A stretch of DNA of 64,000 bases from Haliea sp. (GTDB lineage: Bacteria; Pseudomonadota; Gammaproteobacteria; Pseudomonadales; Halieaceae), in the NCBI GenBank assembly GCA_002692965.1, contig NZNC01000004.1, positions 1 to 64,000 on the forward strand, in the 5' to 3' direction. The notes beneath the pieces were generated by a model. That model was not told where the DNA came from, did not search any database, and worked only from the letters and a program-made list of their open reading frames with translations. Position 1 is the stretch's first letter. Every line of letters starts with the position of its first letter. Positions 18,370 through 27,803 of the stretch are shown piece by piece. The translations under genes and the position numbers were made by a program.

Positions 18370-20714
18370 ATGACAAGGGATAACGGACGCTCACCCCTCA
18401 CATCTGCGCGCGCGGCAAGCCTTACCGCCGCAACACTCGCCCCCCTGCTCTGCCTGCCGGTCCCGGCACGCTGGAGGAGGTCATAGTCACCGCCCAGAAG
18501 CGGGAGCAGAACCTGCAGGATGTGCCGGTCGCCGTCTCCCAGTTCAGCGGGGAAGCGCTGCAGCGATCCGGCGTACAGGACCTGTTCCAGTTGCAAACCA
18601 GCGCACCCAGTCTGATCGTCAATCAGGAACAGAGCGCCTCCAACACGGCCTTCGGCATTCGCGGTGTTTTCACCAGCTCCCAGAATCTCGGGCTGGAATC
18701 CTCGGTCGGACTCTATGTGGATGGCGTCTACCGCGCCCGCCAGGGTTCAATGATCAACAACATGGTGGATATCCAGAGCATCGAGATTTTGCGTGGACCG
18801 CAGGGCACGCTTTTCGGTCGCAACACACCCGCCGGCGCAGTGCAGATCAACAGCGTCGCACCCGACCACGACAACAGCGGTTTTCTCGAACTCACGGCGG
18901 GGAACTACAACCTGTGGAACGCCAACGGCGCCGCCTCCTTCTCGGCCATCGAAGACGAGCTGGCCTTCCGGGCCACGGGCTTCGTGATGCAGCGCGACGG
19001 CTATGTGGACAATGTTGGCCTGGATGCCGACGACCTGGTCAACGACCGCGACCGCTGGGGGCTTCGCCTGCAGTCACTGTACACGCCCAACGACAGGCTG
19101 ACGGCCCGGCTAATCATCGACCGCTCGGAGACCGACGAGATCTGCTGTGCCTCCGGCACCTGGAAGAACAACCTGGTGGCCCAGGACCTGCCACCCGGAA
19201 GCCCACCGAAAACCGGTTCGGACGTGCGCATACTCGAGCTCGGCGGCATTGTCCTGGACCAGGATGATTTCTATGACTACCGCGTCTCAACCAGCTTCGC
19301 CCCGACCTCCAGCAACCGGGACGAGGGTGTTTCGCTGCAACTCGACTGGGAGGCCACACACTTCCTGCTGACCAGCATCACCAGTTGGCGCAGCTTCGAT
19401 TCCCTGGATGAACTCGACATCGACTTTTCCAATGTCGACGGTATCCGCCGCAGCGTTGACGCCCAGCAGAACCAACTGTCCCAGGAGCTTCGCATCAGCG
19501 ACAGCGGCGAGCGACTCAGCTATGTCGCAGGCCTTTACTACTTCGAACAGGACATCGACTCCCGAACACGCTACCTGATCGGTGAAGACCTGACCTACCT
19601 GGTGGGCGCCTTTGGCGAAGCTTTCCCCAGCGGAACCGGTGCACTGGATGTCGGCAGCCAGGAGCACTCGAGCTATGCAGCCTTCGGACAGATTGACTAC
19701 GAGCTCTCCAGGGACTGGGTACTGACCGCCGGGCTGCGCTGGACCCGAGAAGACAAGGATCTCGCCAACACCTTCACCGAAGACGCTTCGGCAACTCTGG
19801 ACTTCAGCTCCCCGGGCTGGGGTTTCTGGCTCTTCCCTCCCCTCGCGCCGCGGGAAAATGTCGACGAAACGCTCGAAGACGAGAAAACCACCGGCACACT
19901 CAAGCTGTCCTGGTACGCGAGCCCCGAGACCCTGCTATATGCCTCATACGGCACCGGCTACAAGTCGGGCGGCATGAATACCGACCGGGTAAATCAAGCG
20001 CTGGATATCATCTTTGCGCCGGAAACCTCTGAATCCTTTGAGCTCGGTCTGAAAACTGAGTTTCCGGCGCAGGCCCTGCGCCTCAACCTGGCACTGCATG
20101 CCACGACCACCGACGACTTGCAGACTGTCTCTTTCCAGGGAGCCGGTTTTGCGCTGCAGAATGCCGGGGTCGCGGAAACCTGGGGCGGCGAACTGGACCT
20201 GTCCTGGCAACCCACCGGGTCGCTGCGCCTCGGCGCCGCCTATGCCTATACCCATGGCGAGTACAAGGATTTCGAAGCGGGCTCCTGCTGGGTCGGAACA
20301 CCCTGGCATACCGACCAGCCCGACCCGGGGGCCAATGGCGACGGCTCCTGCGATCGCAGTGGCGGCATGCTGTCCAGCAACCCGGAGCACGCCCTGTCCC
20401 TGAACGCCGAGCAATCCCTGGCCCTGACGGACACGCTGCGGGCGAGCCTGTTCCTGGAGTACCGCTTCACCGACGAGCGCATGACCGACCTGAACAACGA
20501 TCCCGAGAAACTGGATGGCTCCTACAACCTGCTGAACCTCCGCGCCAATCTGCACTTCCTGACCCCGGACATACTGCTGACAGTGTGGGGACGCAATATC
20601 CTCGAGGCCGAATACACCCACACCATCGCCGACACCGTAGCCCAGACCGGTAACTATATTGCCTCCTACAACGAGCCCCTGATGTGGGGCATTACCGTGA
20701 GAAAGGGTTTCTAG
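18370..20714 (+). pseudogene. TonB-dependent receptor with a frameshift in its signal-peptide C tract
   Basis: From an ATG with AAGGAGA upstream the reading frame encodes a signal peptide (MTRDNGRSPLTSARAASLTA...) but runs into a stop at 18486. In another frame the receptor continues: PGTLEEVIVTAQKREQNLQD (TonB box region), plug domain with LRGPQGTLFGRNTPAGAVQI, and a beta-barrel ending in aromatic WGITVRKGF. The frames meet at a run of six C (18440-18445). One extra C would restore a continuous protein of about 781 residues, with LTAATLAPPALPAG joining the two parts. The rest of the gene is intact. It may be a recent mutation, a phase-variable tract, or an assembly error. The substrate is unknown. 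Confidence 0.75.
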
Positions 20715-20722
20715 GCTGCCGC

Positions 20723-21763
20723 ATGAGTGAACTGTCCCCCGAACACACACAGATTCCCCTGCAGTCCGGGCGGGGTCGACTGAACCCCGCCGCAGTGGGC
20801 TGGTCGCGCCACCCGCAACACGACTGTCGCCTGAAGGGCAACTGGCTGCGGCGAAAACGCTGGAATTACTGGGCTTTTACCTGTGACGACCTGCTGTTCT
20901 CCGTCACCGTGGCAGACCTGGACTACGCCGGCCTGGCTTTCGTCTACCTCGCGGACACCGGCAGCGGCAGGCTGGTGGAAAAAACCGTCACTACCGCGCT
21001 GGGCAGAGGCTGCTCGCTCTCGAGCGCGGTCTCCGGCAACGCTGCCTTTCACCATCGCGCCCTGAACATTCTCATGACATCCGAGCCAGGAGAAAAAGGC
21101 GGCAAGCAGGTGCAATTCGCCATCGATATTCCCGACTTCGGGGGGCAGCCACTCACGGGACGCCTGTCGGTAGACTACCCCCCGGGCCACGAGACCCTCA
21201 ACGTCGTGGTGCCCTGGTCCGAGCGGCACTATCAGTTCACTGCCAAGCACAATACGCTGCCCGCTGAAGGCAACATTCGCGTCGGCCAGACGGAATACCG
21301 ATTCGAGGGACCCGAATCCTTCGCCTGCCTGGACCTGGGGCGCGGAGTCTGGCCCTACCGCTCATGCTGGAACTGGGGCGCCGCCTCCGGGCGACAGGCC
21401 GGACATATCGTCGGCCTCAACCTGGGTGGCCAGTGGACCGACGGCACCGGCGCGACGGAGAACGCGCTGTGCATTGACGGCCGACTCAGCAAGATAGATG
21501 ACACCCTGTGCTGGCACTACAGCCCAAGCGACTACCACAAACCCTGGCGTATCACGGGGGGCGGGGAACAGGGCACCGCCGGTGTCGACCTGGTTTTCAC
21601 CCCGTGCATGGAACGCGTGGCCAGCTCCAATCTGTTGATCGTGCGCTCGGAGGTGCACCAGATGCTGGGGCACTACTCCGGCGAGATCAGGGATGACAAG
21701 GGCAATTACCATCCGATTGACGGGCTGTTTGGCTGGGCCGAGGACCACAGCGCAGCATGGTAG
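20723..21763 (+). CDS. DUF2804 family protein
   Basis: 346 residues with the DUF2804 signature: RSCWNWGAASGRQAGHIVGL and QWTDGTGATENAL, then DGRLSKIDD and HKPWRI. The fold resembles lipid-binding, beta-rich proteins; function is not established. No signal peptide or membrane segment is present, so it is probably cytoplasmic. The chosen ATG lies nine bases after the TonB-receptor stop, suggesting co-transcription; an in-frame GTG upstream overlaps the receptor gene. The pairing hints that the receptor and this protein handle the same, perhaps lipid-like, compound, but this is inference. Confidence 0.85.
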   Translation: MSELSPEHTQIPLQSGRGRLNPAAVGWSRHPQHDCRLKGNWLRRKRWNYWAFTCDDLLFSVTVADLDYAGLAFVYLADTGSGRLVEKTVTTALGRGCSLSSAVSGNAAFHHRALNILMTSEPGEKGGKQVQFAIDIPDFGGQPLTGRLSVDYPPGHETLNVVVPWSERHYQFTAKHNTLPAEGNIRVGQTEYRFEGPESFACLDLGRGVWPYRSCWNWGAASGRQAGHIVGLNLGGQWTDGTGATENALCIDGRLSKIDDTLCWHYSPSDYHKPWRITGGGEQGTAGVDLVFTPCMERVASSNLLIVRSEVHQMLGHYSGEIRDDKGNYHPIDGLFGWAEDHSAAW

Positions 21764-21831
21764 GATGCTCAGACCGGCACAGCCCCGGGGATTGGGGCGG
21801 CCATACAGCTTTTGCGGGCAGGTAACAGGCA

Positions 21832-21990
21832 ATGACGGATCACGAACAGAAACTCCAGGAGCATATCCAGAAACTGGTGAGGGCGGGCGTCTTTCGCGAC
21901 GAGATGCATGCTGCCGAAAGCATCATCACCTGGCTTCAGTCACTGGAACGGGACTTCGTGCAGCAACAGATGCAACAGGAAGACGCCTGA
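21832..21990 (+). CDS. Small protein of 52 residues, unknown function
   Basis: The ORF MTDHEQKLQEHIQKLVRAGV... ends QQMQQEDA. It is highly charged, predicted helical, without signal peptide or cysteines. ACAGG lies just upstream of the ATG. Composition is protein-like and the frame fills the gap between the DUF2804 gene and the next one. The pattern of heptad-like Leu/Ile residues (L8, I12, L15, V20) suggests a short amphipathic or coiled helix. No family recognised. Confidence 0.55.
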   Translation: MTDHEQKLQEHIQKLVRAGVFRDEMHAAESIITWLQSLERDFVQQQMQQEDA

Positions 21991-22053
21991 AAAAAGCGGT
22001 AGTGGGCCGCACCATCGCGGCCCCAATTGCAGAGCATTGACCAGGAGGTATCA

Positions 22054-22545
22054 TTGCACCCGACAATTCGGACCATCGTATTAGCCGCGGGCTTTGGCAC
22101 TCTGGTGTCGACCAGTGGCTGCGTCAACACACCCGCTCCGAAAACCGACAAGCCAGAAAAAACGGACTGCTCAGCCGAGTTGCTTTCGGGCCGCTACCTT
22201 GCCTCCGGTTCATTGATCGACGCACCAGCGAGCCAAGACAGCTCATCCGCCTACATGCAAGGCTATTTTATCTTCGACGCCGCGGGCCAGGTCGAGGTGG
22301 TTCGAGGCCTCAGCTCCAGCAATGGAAACAACATCGGCTGGGAAGGCAAGGGCAACTACAGTATCAACGCTGACTGCTCGGGTGAGATGAGCTTGTCTGC
22401 GAAAGTTGGAGGTGGCATCGATATCAAGATGAACTTCAACCTCCTGGTCCGCAAGGCCGGGACGTCGACGGTCATCGAGTCAATTTTCGTCGTGCATCCG
22501 GGAAAGACCAGCGGGCGGCTCACGCTTCACCAAGCCAGTCGGTAA
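22054..22545 (+). CDS. Putative exported protein or lipoprotein, unknown function
   Basis: The TTG start has an excellent AGGAGGT site five bases upstream; the longer frame has none. The 163-residue product begins MHPTIRTIVLAAGFGTLVST followed by SGC, a signal peptide with an imperfect lipobox (TSGC), so it may be a lipoprotein with Cys24. The mature part contains two further cysteines and a beta-rich stretch (GYFIFDAAGQVEVVRG, GKGNYSINADCSGEMSL) reminiscent of small beta-barrel exported proteins. I do not recognise the family. Convergent with the downstream reductase gene. Confidence 0.7.
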   Translation: MHPTIRTIVLAAGFGTLVSTSGCVNTPAPKTDKPEKTDCSAELLSGRYLASGSLIDAPASQDSSSAYMQGYFIFDAAGQVEVVRGLSSSNGNNIGWEGKGNYSINADCSGEMSLSAKVGGGIDIKMNFNLLVRKAGTSTVIESIFVVHPGKTSGRLTLHQASR

Positions 22546-22584
22546 CCCCGATTCGGCCGGTCGGGTACCACTCGGCCCGGCCAC

Positions 22585-24648
22585 CTACCAATGCACGCCC
22601 CGCAACACCCCGGCAAACACCCGCTGGGCCAGCTCCAGCCGCGAACGCGGCGCACCGCCCTCATCGAGTGCCGCGGCCTCCTCCTCGCTCAGGCCCCGCG
22701 CCGCGGCGGAGTCCGGAAACAACTCGTAGGCCTGGCTGAGGAGCGCCTCGCTCAAGCCCGGCAAGGTCGCCTGGGCCACGGCCCCCGCCACCCCGAGGCC
22801 GGTGGACAGCCGCTTGGGGCGCTCGACAATGGCCTTCATCACCAGGTCGCGCGCCTGCTCGGGAGACAGGGTGGGGAACGCCCGGTAGAGGCTGGTCGGC
22901 GCAATCATCGGCGTGCGCACGAGGGGCATGTGGATGGTGGTGAAGTCGATGTTGCTGCGGGCGTACTCCGGCGCCGCGCAGAGACTGAAGGCATCCAGCG
23001 CCGCCTTGGAGGCGACATAGGCGGAGAAGCGCGGCGGACTGGTCAGCACGCCGATGGAGGAGATATTGATGATCTGGCCGCTGTGCTGTGTCTCCATCGT
23101 GGGCAGGAAGCCCAGGATCAGTCGCAGGGCACCGAAGTAGTTGAGCTGCATGGTGCGCTCGAAATCGTGGAAGCGATCGTAGCTGTAGCGCACCGAACGG
23201 CGAATGGAGCGCCCCGCGTTGTTGATCAGGATATCCACCCGGTCGTGGTCATCCAGGATATGCCGGACCAGGTCATCGCAGGCCCGCAGGTCGGCGACAT
23301 CGCAGGTATAGGCCTGGGCCTCGCCGCCAAAAGCGTGAATCTCCTCAAGGGTATCTTCCAGCTTCTCCAGGCTGCGCGCCACCAGCAGTACCCGGGCGTC
23401 GGCCTGGGCCAGGCGCAGGGCGCACTCCCGGCCGATGCCCGAACTGGCGCCGGTGACCACCACCACCTTGCCCTGCGCCCGCCGCCGCAGCGCAGCGAGG
23501 CTGGTTTTGCCCACCAGGCGGCTGAACAGCCCGTCCAGCTGACGGCGACGATCCGGGGCCCCCTGGCGCAGGTAGTGCTTCCAGTAGTCCCAGAGCACCG
23601 GCGCGTAACTCTCGAAGGGCGGACACTGGATACCCGCCGGCTCCAGCAGGGCGCGGGTCTTGCGGGAATCGAACTCCGTGGGGTAGTTGAGATAGCGCAT
23701 GACCTGCGGCGGAATCCCCATGCGCGCCAGCATCTTTTCCCCCAACTGCCGCACCGGCCCCAGCCGCGAGAGCCCCTCTTCGGCCCACTTCGAGGCGCCG
23801 TCCAGTAGCGAGGCATCCAGGGCGGTCAGCCGCGGCCCGTGGGCGGCGCGCATCAGCACCCGAAGAACGTCCCCCACGCGGATGCCGGCGGGGTCGGTGA
23901 TGTGGAAGCATTCCCGGTCGTGGTCGGGCAGGTGGGCCAGGTGGTCGATAGCGGCGACCACGTAGTCCACGGGGACGATATTCAGCAGCCCCGCCTTGTG
24001 CATCAGAAGAGGGAAGCCCTCGGGGACGCGATCGCTGAGCGTGTTCAGGGCCTCGAAGAAGTAGTAGGGGCCATCAATCTTGTCCATCTCGCCGCTGCGG
24101 GAATCCCCCACCACCATGCCCGGCCGGTAAATACGCCAGGGCACCCCGCGGGAGCGGCGTACCAGACCCTCGGATTCGTGCTTGGTGCGGAAGTAGGGAT
24201 GCTCCAGGCCGGTGGCTTCCTCGAACATGTCCTCGCTGAAGACGCCCTCGTAGAGGCCGGCCGCGGCGATCGAGCTGACCTGATGAAAACAGTCAACCTT
24301 GAGAGCACGGGCAAGGGCCAGGGCCTGCCGAGTGCCTTCCACGTTGCTCAGGTGCTGACTCTCCGCGTCGGCCTGCAAATCGTAGATGGCGGCGAGATGA
24401 AAGAAATGAGCGATCTGCCCCTGGTGCCCGCGCACCCAGGCGGGCTTGACGCCCAAGCGCGTACGGGTGAGATCGCCGGCTACCGCAATCACCTGCTCGG
24501 GGGCCGCACCCCAGATACCGCGGAGGGCTTCCACGCGCTCCAGTGAGGCCGGACGCACCAGCAAAAAGACCCGCCCGCCACGATCCAGCAGACGCGGCAC
24601 CAGGAAACGACCGATAAAGCCGGTTCCACCGGTCACGAAATAATCCAT
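22585..24648 (-). CDS. Fatty acyl-CoA reductase, Marinobacter type (two SDR domains)
   Basis: A 687-residue fusion of two short-chain-dehydrogenase domains. The N-terminal extended SDR has YFVTGGTGFIGRFL for nucleotide binding and YFRTK as catalytic YxxxK. The C-terminal classical SDR has VVTGASSGIGRE, NNAGRSIRRS and YVASK. Long stretches match my recollection of the Marinobacter enzyme Maqu_2220, which reduces fatty acyl-CoA to fatty alcohol for wax-ester synthesis, for example HDFERTMQLNYFG and ISSIGVLT. The ATG has GAGG eight bases upstream and begins directly at the first beta strand. No wax ester synthase is in this window. Naming as a fatty acyl-CoA reductase is family-based; substrate not tested. 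Confidence 0.85.
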   Translation of the reverse strand: MDYFVTGGTGFIGRFLVPRLLDRGGRVFLLVRPASLERVEALRGIWGAAPEQVIAVAGDLTRTRLGVKPAWVRGHQGQIAHFFHLAAIYDLQADAESQHLSNVEGTRQALALARALKVDCFHQVSSIAAAGLYEGVFSEDMFEEATGLEHPYFRTKHESEGLVRRSRGVPWRIYRPGMVVGDSRSGEMDKIDGPYYFFEALNTLSDRVPEGFPLLMHKAGLLNIVPVDYVVAAIDHLAHLPDHDRECFHITDPAGIRVGDVLRVLMRAAHGPRLTALDASLLDGASKWAEEGLSRLGPVRQLGEKMLARMGIPPQVMRYLNYPTEFDSRKTRALLEPAGIQCPPFESYAPVLWDYWKHYLRQGAPDRRRQLDGLFSRLVGKTSLAALRRRAQGKVVVVTGASSGIGRECALRLAQADARVLLVARSLEKLEDTLEEIHAFGGEAQAYTCDVADLRACDDLVRHILDDHDRVDILINNAGRSIRRSVRYSYDRFHDFERTMQLNYFGALRLILGFLPTMETQHSGQIINISSIGVLTSPPRFSAYVASKAALDAFSLCAAPEYARSNIDFTTIHMPLVRTPMIAPTSLYRAFPTLSPEQARDLVMKAIVERPKRLSTGLGVAGAVAQATLPGLSEALLSQAYELFPDSAAARGLSEEEAAALDEGGAPRSRLELAQRVFAGVLRGVHW

Positions 24649-24760
24649 GGCGGCACCCTCTTCTGATTCTTGTTCAGGCACCTTACTGGCAAAGCCCGCA
24701 CTTGTCACCGGGGTCACCCGGCGCCGCAAGCGCGACAAAAACCGGACAGCTAGAGACGCT

Positions 24761-25969
24761 TCAGAGGGCCAGACCCGCCAGCCCGCAGACCAGCACCACC
24801 AGCCAGGGCGGCAGCTTCCAGGCCATCAACGCCAGCAGCGCGAGCAGGGCCAGGGCAAAGTCACCGGGACCGCGAATCGCGCTGGTCCACACCGGGTCGT
24901 AAAAAGCGGCGAGCAGCAGGCCGACCACCGCGGCATTCACCCCGAGCAGCGCCGACTGGATACCCCGATGGCGGCGCAGGCTCTCCCAGAACGGCAGGGC
25001 CCCCGCGACCAGCAGGAAGGACGGCAGGAAGATGGCCACCAGGCAGAGCAGCCCACCGGCCCAGGCGCTGGGAGCCTGCTGCATGGCGGCCCCCAGAAAC
25101 GCCGCGAAGGTGAACAGGGGGCCGGGCACGGCCTGGGCCGCACCGTAGCCGGCGAGAAAGGTATCGCCGCCCACCCAGCCATTGGGCACCACCTCCGCCT
25201 GCAGCAGTGGCAGCACCACATGTCCGCCGCCGAATACCAGCGCTCCCGCACGATAGAAGGCATCCACCAGGGCCAGTGCCTGCACCGGCCAGAGCAAAAC
25301 GAGGACCGGCAGCAAGCCGAGCAAGAGGACAAACAGGCCCAGACACAGGGCAGCGCTGCGCCGGCCCGGCGTAAAGGGCAGGCGTTCATGCCGGTCATCA
25401 ACCGGGACACGCAGAAACGCCCGCCCCGCCACAGCACCGAACACAATGACTCCCACCTGCCCCCACACCCCCGGCAGGGCGAGTGCCCCACAGGCCGCGA
25501 ACGCCATCAGGGTCAGGCGCGGTGGGTCGGGGCAAAGGTTCCGGGCCATGCCCCAGAGGGCCTGCGCCACCACCGCCACAGCCACCACCTTGAGCCCCTG
25601 CAGCGCCCCGGTCGGCAGGCTGTCACTCCAGCGGGTCACTCCGAGGGCAAACAGGATCAGCAACAGTGCCGATGGCAGGGTAAAGCCCAGCCAGGCCGCC
25701 AGGGCGCCGCGATAGCCGCAGCGGGACAGGCCCAGGGCCAGCCCGACCTGACTGCTCGCGGGGCCGGGCAGGAACTGGCACAGGGCGACCAGGTCGGCGT
25801 AGGCGCGCTCGCCAAGCCAGCCGCGGCGCACCACGAATTCCTCGCGGAAGTAGCCGAGGTGGGCGATGGGACCACCGAAGGACGTCAAGCCCAGACGCAG
25901 GAAAATCACCAGTGTGTGCCAGAAGCCGGACCGGGTATCGGCCGACCCTGTCGCGCGCTGTTCGCTCAT
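24761..25969 (-). CDS. chrA: Chromate transporter, two-domain ChrA
   Basis: A 402-residue membrane protein with two homologous CHR domains. The first has LRLGLTSFGGPIAHLGYF and CQFLPGPASSQ; the second has RAGALVFGGGHVVLPLL and GYGAAQAVPGPLFTF. These Phe-Gly-Gly and PGP motifs are diagnostic of the CHR family, which exports chromate in exchange for other ions. It follows the SulP gene on the same strand after 73 bases, so it may be the last gene of that transcript or independent. Given its sulfur-gene neighbours, sulfate or another oxyanion as substrate is possible. Confidence 0.92.
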   Translation of the reverse strand: MSEQRATGSADTRSGFWHTLVIFLRLGLTSFGGPIAHLGYFREEFVVRRGWLGERAYADLVALCQFLPGPASSQVGLALGLSRCGYRGALAAWLGFTLPSALLLILFALGVTRWSDSLPTGALQGLKVVAVAVVAQALWGMARNLCPDPPRLTLMAFAACGALALPGVWGQVGVIVFGAVAGRAFLRVPVDDRHERLPFTPGRRSAALCLGLFVLLLGLLPVLVLLWPVQALALVDAFYRAGALVFGGGHVVLPLLQAEVVPNGWVGGDTFLAGYGAAQAVPGPLFTFAAFLGAAMQQAPSAWAGGLLCLVAIFLPSFLLVAGALPFWESLRRHRGIQSALLGVNAAVVGLLLAAFYDPVWTSAIRGPGDFALALLALLALMAWKLPPWLVVLVCGLAGLAL

Positions 25970-26042
25970 CGGACGCTCGCACCCGCAGAAACCGGCAAGA
26001 TGGTATCACCCACTTGTGACAGGTGTATGTCCGGGCCCGGAA

Positions 26043-27800
26043 TCAGATCACCCAGTTGCGCACCGGGTCACCGCGCTTCTCGTCCTCCATCTCCATCACC
26101 TGCTGAACCGCGTGGTGGTGGGACAGAAAGACCTTGCCGGTCAGCTCCTCCAGGAAATGGGTGTGGGCCAGGACGTCCATCACCGGCCCCTTGACCTCCG
26201 ACAGGTGCAGCGTGATTTCACGCTCCGCCAGCTGCCGGTTGATCGATTCCAGGGCCTCCAGCGCGCTCAGGTCGATCTCGTTCACCGCCGTGCACATCAG
26301 GATCACGTGACGGGTCTCGGGGTATTTTTCAAGAATGCCGTAAAGGCGCGACTCCACGAAACTCGCATTGGCAAAGTACAGGCTCTCGTCAATGCGCAGG
26401 GAGAGGATATCGCTGCGGGTAATCACCTGGTGCCGCTCGACGTTGCGGAAGTGGCCGGTCCCCGGCACCTCGCCCACCACCGCCATGTGCGGGCGCGAGG
26501 TCTTGTAGAGGTGCAGCGCCAGCGAGACCAGGACACCGCAAGCCACTCCGGTTTCCACCCCCAGCAGCAGGGTGACCCCAATGGTGATGGCCACGGCGGC
26601 AAAATCGGAGAGGCCGTAGTCCCAGCTGCGTTTCAGGATGCCCAGGTCGACCAGCGACAGCACCGCGACAATGATGGTGGCGGCCAGGGTCGCCTTCGGC
26701 AGCCAGGCCAGCCAGGGAGTAAAGAACAGCGCCACCAGGGCGATGCCCAGGGCGGTAAAGGCTCCGGCCGCAGGCGTGGCGGCACCGGCGTCGAAGTTGA
26801 CGATGGAGCGCGAGAACCCCCCGGTGACCGGAAAGCCGCCACTAACCCCGGACGCCACGTTCGCCGCACCGAGCCCAATCAGCTCCTGGTCCGGCGCGAT
26901 GCGTTCCCGGCGACGCGCGGCCAGGGTATGACCAACCGAAACTGACTCGACGAAACCGATAATGGAGATCAGAAGTGCCGAGAGCAGCAGCTCGCTCCAT
27001 AGCGGCGGAATGCTGGAGGGCAATGTAAAGCCCGGCAGGCCCGCGGGAATCTCGCCCACCAGCGCCACGCCACGTGCCCCCAGGTCCAACCACCAGGCCA
27101 GCAGGCTGGTCACGATCACGGCCAGTACCGGCCCCGTGCGCGCCAGGGTACTCGCCGCCCGCTGGCTCAAACCGGTGCGCTGCAGCAGTGGCTGCAGACC
27201 GCTGCGCGACCAGAACAGGAAAGCCAGCGCCCCGCCCCCGATCAGCAGTGTCGGCCAGTGCAGGGCGCGCCACTGGGACAGCAGGCTGCCCAGCAGGTGC
27301 CACAGGTTGTCACCGCTGCCGCGCACGCCCAGCACATGGCCCAGCTGACTGACCGCGATGATGATCCCGGAGGCGGTGATAAAGCCCGCGATCACCGGGT
27401 GTGAAAGGAAACTGGCGAGAAAACCCATGCGCAGCACCCCGAACAGCAACAACATGCCCCCGGACAACAGTGCCAGCAGAACCGCCGCCTCGATGTAGGC
27501 TACGCTGCCGGCCTCGGCCACCGGCGCCACGGCGGAGGCGGTCATCAGCGAGACTACTGCCACCGGCCCCACGGACAGCGAGGTACTGGTCCCGAACAGC
27601 GCATAGGCCACCAGTGGCAGCATGCTCGCGTAGAGCCCGGTCTCCATCGGCAGCCCTGCCAGCAGGGCATAGGCCAGGGATTGGGGGATCAGCATGATGG
27701 TGACGATGACCGCCGCCAGCAGGTCGCTGACCAGGGTGTCGCGGTTATAGCGCCGCCCCCATTCGAGTATTGGCAGATAGCGTTTCCATCGTCCCTGCAA
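26043..27800 (-). CDS. SulP family anion transporter with STAS domain
   Basis: A 585-residue SLC26/SulP carrier: about 12 membrane segments with the signature IMLIPQSLAYALLAGLP near the N-terminus, and a C-terminal STAS domain (about 450-555, ILMCTAVNEIDLSALEAL). The start is a TTG just after the sulfide:quinone reductase stop; no later start keeps helix 1. As the fifth gene of the sulfide-oxidation operon it probably moves sulfate or another sulfur oxyanion, either exporting product or importing; direction cannot be read from sequence. SulP proteins can also transport bicarbonate. Confidence 0.88.
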   Translation of the reverse strand: MQGRWKRYLPILEWGRRYNRDTLVSDLLAAVIVTIMLIPQSLAYALLAGLPMETGLYASMLPLVAYALFGTSTSLSVGPVAVVSLMTASAVAPVAEAGSVAYIEAAVLLALLSGGMLLLFGVLRMGFLASFLSHPVIAGFITASGIIIAVSQLGHVLGVRGSGDNLWHLLGSLLSQWRALHWPTLLIGGGALAFLFWSRSGLQPLLQRTGLSQRAASTLARTGPVLAVIVTSLLAWWLDLGARGVALVGEIPAGLPGFTLPSSIPPLWSELLLSALLISIIGFVESVSVGHTLAARRRERIAPDQELIGLGAANVASGVSGGFPVTGGFSRSIVNFDAGAATPAAGAFTALGIALVALFFTPWLAWLPKATLAATIIVAVLSLVDLGILKRSWDYGLSDFAAVAITIGVTLLLGVETGVACGVLVSLALHLYKTSRPHMAVVGEVPGTGHFRNVERHQVITRSDILSLRIDESLYFANASFVESRLYGILEKYPETRHVILMCTAVNEIDLSALEALESINRQLAEREITLHLSEVKGPVMDVLAHTHFLEELTGKVFLSHHHAVQQVMEMEDEKRGDPVRNWVI

Positions 27801-27803
27801 AGC

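Noticed and set aside
18522-20714. TonB receptor starting at the internal GTG
   Set aside because: That start removes the signal peptide and TonB box, which are plainly present one frame away upstream.
24647-26194. Plus-strand ORF opposite chrA
   Set aside because: Gln/Gly/Arg-rich low-complexity translation; the minus strand encodes both CHR domains.
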